Shown here in pieces: positions 61,830 to 64,000 of a stretch of 64,000 nt of DNA; positions within the stretch are counted from its first letter, which is position 1; every line of letters starts with the position of its first letter. The notes below the pieces were generated by a model. The model searched no databases. It saw only the letters and a program-made list of their open reading frames with translations, and was not told where the DNA came from. A program made the translations under genes and the position numbers. Source of the stretch: Macrocystis pyrifera (taxonomy: Eukaryota; Sar; Phaeophyceae; Laminariales; Laminariaceae); contig JASSKH010000038.1 of NCBI GenBank assembly GCA_031763025.1, positions 3,451,001 to 3,515,000 on the forward strand. Direction: 5' to 3'.

Positions 61830-62520
61830 TGGGGGGGGGGGAGGTGCACTCATGTCAAGCATGTCCGTAGTCGTGTGACCATTGACCCTCGCATCCCTGC
61901 AATGCCGGGACAGAGCGTGCCGGGTTTTTCACTGGCCAGGCAGACATTGCTTGTTGCACCCAGCGCGAAGCGCCGCAAGGTGTTGGGCGAGTCGCATGAT
62001 GGGTGAACTGCATCCTACTACGTAAGAAGCGCTTGTGAGGCGGACTTGCAAAATATGACAGCTTCGAATGTGTGTACGTTTTTATTTTTCTGGTGTGGCC
62101 ACTTACAGAGACAGCACCAGGGGGGGGGACTGCAGCTCCGAAAGGGTCAATACCAAAAGAGGCCTTGCCGCGCCGCAACATGCCGGTTTCCTAGTATTTT
62201 TGTTGGCGGTCTTTCATTAGCGATCGTTCGAAAGGATGGGGAGGGGTGAGTATGTTCACGTCATGCATGGCCGTGTTTAGTCGTATGACCATAGACGCTC
62301 CCATCCCTACAATGCCGGGACGGAACATGTCTTATTTTAACCGATCTGGGAGATAATACCTGCACCAAGCGTGAACCGCCGTGAGGTGTTCGGCGAGTCG
62401 CATTAAGGGTGAGCTATATCCCTGCTGAGAACTGATTGTGAGGCGGACTTTCTTCCTTATGGGTGACAGAGTCGATTTAACCGATTTGTTTTATGGTGTA
62501 TCGAAAAGAGGGGGAGGGTG
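61830..62520 (-). repeat. R3 repeat, two adjacent minus-strand copies
   Basis: Copy one lies at about 61843-62110 and copy two at about 62255-62520. Each starts (on +) after a G-rich run with CATG(C/T)ATGGCCGT or a near form, followed by CTCGCATCCCTGCAATGCC, GCGCCGCAAGGTGTTGGGCG or GCCGTGAGGTGTTCGGCG, and TGAGGCGGACTT. Confidence 0.6.
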
Positions 62521-63694
62521 GCGGGGTGCACCGTTCGTTGACGCTCGTCAAAAACTTTTCGACGATCTCCACTAGCCGCGACGTCGATATAAACTAATGT
62601 ATACTGTACAGCAAAATGTGCTGTTCATAGGAGACCGCGGTTTGACCCCTTGATCGAATCACCCCCCTTACACTAGAATTAGTGTGTAAAGGCCAAAAGA
62701 GAGAGGCCTTGACGCGCCCGAAAATACCGATATCCTGCCTTATCAAACGGATGATAACACAACACTATACCGTATAACACGGGGGATAAAACAAGAATAC
62801 CGAATCACCCGGGTGACAATCTATCACACCCCCTCTGTGTATCCGACAGATTTCCAAGCTGATATTCTCGACAACTTGGCGAAGGGATTGCCAACCGCCG
62901 AGCGGTATCGTGTCTGTCTCTGGAAATGTCTCGACGAGATCTCCGCAAGAATAAGTCCCTCCTTTTTTGTGGTGTGTTTTGCCTCCGTTCGTTTCGGATA
63001 AAAAAAAAATGGTTCTGGAAATCGTCCCAGGGCGTGTGTTGAATTCGGCGTGTGCTCATACGGTACACAGTACTTGTATGTAAAATGTTTGTCTTCGGTA
63101 GACAAGGCCTCTGTGATAGTGATAGCTTGACTTCAGGCACGTGCTAGAATACCGGACATACCCGGTTCTCAACAGTTTTTCGAAATCACATGTGGTTCGC
63201 ATAGTTTATGTGGTATCGGGGGATGTTGTGCTGGCCCCTGGTGAAAAAAGCCTCCTTCATATCAATAATAGAAACCTCCTGTTCTCGGGATATTTCAGTC
63301 AGGGGACGAAATCGATCCATCCCCTGAATAACCGCTTTGCAATATTTTGTTTTTTTTCGCTTCGGTTCTTGCCGCCGGTTTCCACGTCAGGCCACTTCGC
63401 GGTAATACCGGCACGTTCGCTCTTCCATTTGCGGAATTTCATCATTACATTGCACAAAGCAACAATTATTCCGTCTGCCATCTGGCAAATATGTATGCAG
63501 TATATACTTCTTCCGATGATACCATTCCCATATGTGTCAAAAGAGAGTCAATCCTTTGTTAATTTTCGCGTACATCGTACCCGTTGCCCTCTTTTTTTCT
63601 TTTCTTTTTGTCTTCTTCGCTCTTTTCCCATTTCTTTTCTTTGCGCTTCTTTTCTCTGTCCCTCCTAGTGGAGTCTTCGTAATTCAGATCTGGG
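62521..63694. other. Gene-free interval
   Basis: No gene is recognised. A 175-codon frame (63141-63668) is rich in Phe, Ser and Leu and has no domain I know. The 62628-62745 part resembles pieces at 28550 and 29088. Confidence 0.35.
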
Positions 63695-63918
63695 GCACAT
63701 AGCGCGAAAGCGTGGGTTAGCAACCCTCGATGAAAATCGACGAGCAGTGGGAATGCTGAACCCTATCCGCGACAAAAATGAAGGCACGTACCGGGGGGGA
63801 GAAGGGACGGCACCTGTGACCACGGCTTGTCCGGAAGAAAACCGCAGAGGATAAAACCTCCTATTAATACGAGTTAAGCTGGAAAGTGAAGGTGATGATT
63901 TTAAAAACAAAAAAAAAT
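63695..63918 (+). mobile_element. tRNA-headed SINE, copy 3, head missing
   Basis: It covers GCGCGAAAGCGTGGGTTAGC, CGATGAAAATCGACGAGCAG and ACCACGGCTTGTCCGGAAG through to the A-rich tail at 63902-63918. The tRNA-like head is absent, so it is 5'-truncated. It lies on the opposite strand to copies 1 and 2, which shows dispersal. Confidence 0.8.
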
Positions 63919-64000
63919 AGCACTAGCTCTCTCCTGCCTCTACGGTCGTGCCTTGCGATTTTGTCGTGAAAGAGAACATTCCAGCCCTTTCTGCCCTCGT

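Overview
The window is nuclear DNA from a eukaryote with a repeat-rich genome. The host genes I can support are five histone genes: H2B, H2A, H3, the linker histone H1 and H4. They lie far apart (10.1-11.2 kb, 33.6-36.4 kb and 51.5-51.8 kb), separated by mobile elements. The histone sequences, the GT-AG introns in H1 and the element content fit an alga of the stramenopile (possibly brown-algal) type. That is an inference from memory of the families, and the lineage is uncertain.

Histone layout. H2B (-) and H2A (+) are divergent with 384 bp between start codons. H3 (-) and H1 (+) are divergent with about 325 bp between start codons. H4 (+) stands alone. The spacers and the H4 upstream region carry CCAAT boxes. 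All five genes, H1 included, are followed 49-153 bp after the stop codon by the same 17-bp palindrome GGTGTTTACTCAACACC and then an A/G-rich stretch. This looks like a replication-dependent histone 3' processing signal with its own sequence and a 5-nt loop. H1 has an 18-nt first exon, and as assembled its lysine-rich tail is shifted by one base.

Mobile elements. (1) A large non-LTR retrotransposon (LINE) family has a CCHC knuckle and restriction-like endonuclease after the reverse transcriptase, plus several RING-type zinc fingers upstream. Copies lie at about 13.56-22.56 kb (longest), 22.56-23.27 kb (inverted 3' fragment, tail to tail with the first), 25.6-27.1 kb (fragments), 38.9-40.7 kb and 43.8-49.7 kb. 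(2) A second LINE family is present only as 3' ends, several of which finish in a run of C (40.8-42.1, 56.1-56.6, 25.35 and 26.75 kb). A roughly 480-bp repeat shares that kind of tail. (3) hAT-like elements with CAGGGCTTTTCG ends are filled with arrays of GGGTC, or in variants CGGGA or GGCC. (4) Two MITE families include 14 copies of a 108-bp palindrome with TA target duplications. (5) There are three copies of a tRNA-headed SINE. (6) Several smaller repeat families with inverted ends occur, along with microsatellites and two very long G tracts.

No LTR retrovirus-like element, Polinton, CRISPR array or bacterial-type operon was seen. Most of the remaining gene-free sequence holds nothing I recognise. 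Short host exons without obvious homology could be missed by eye.
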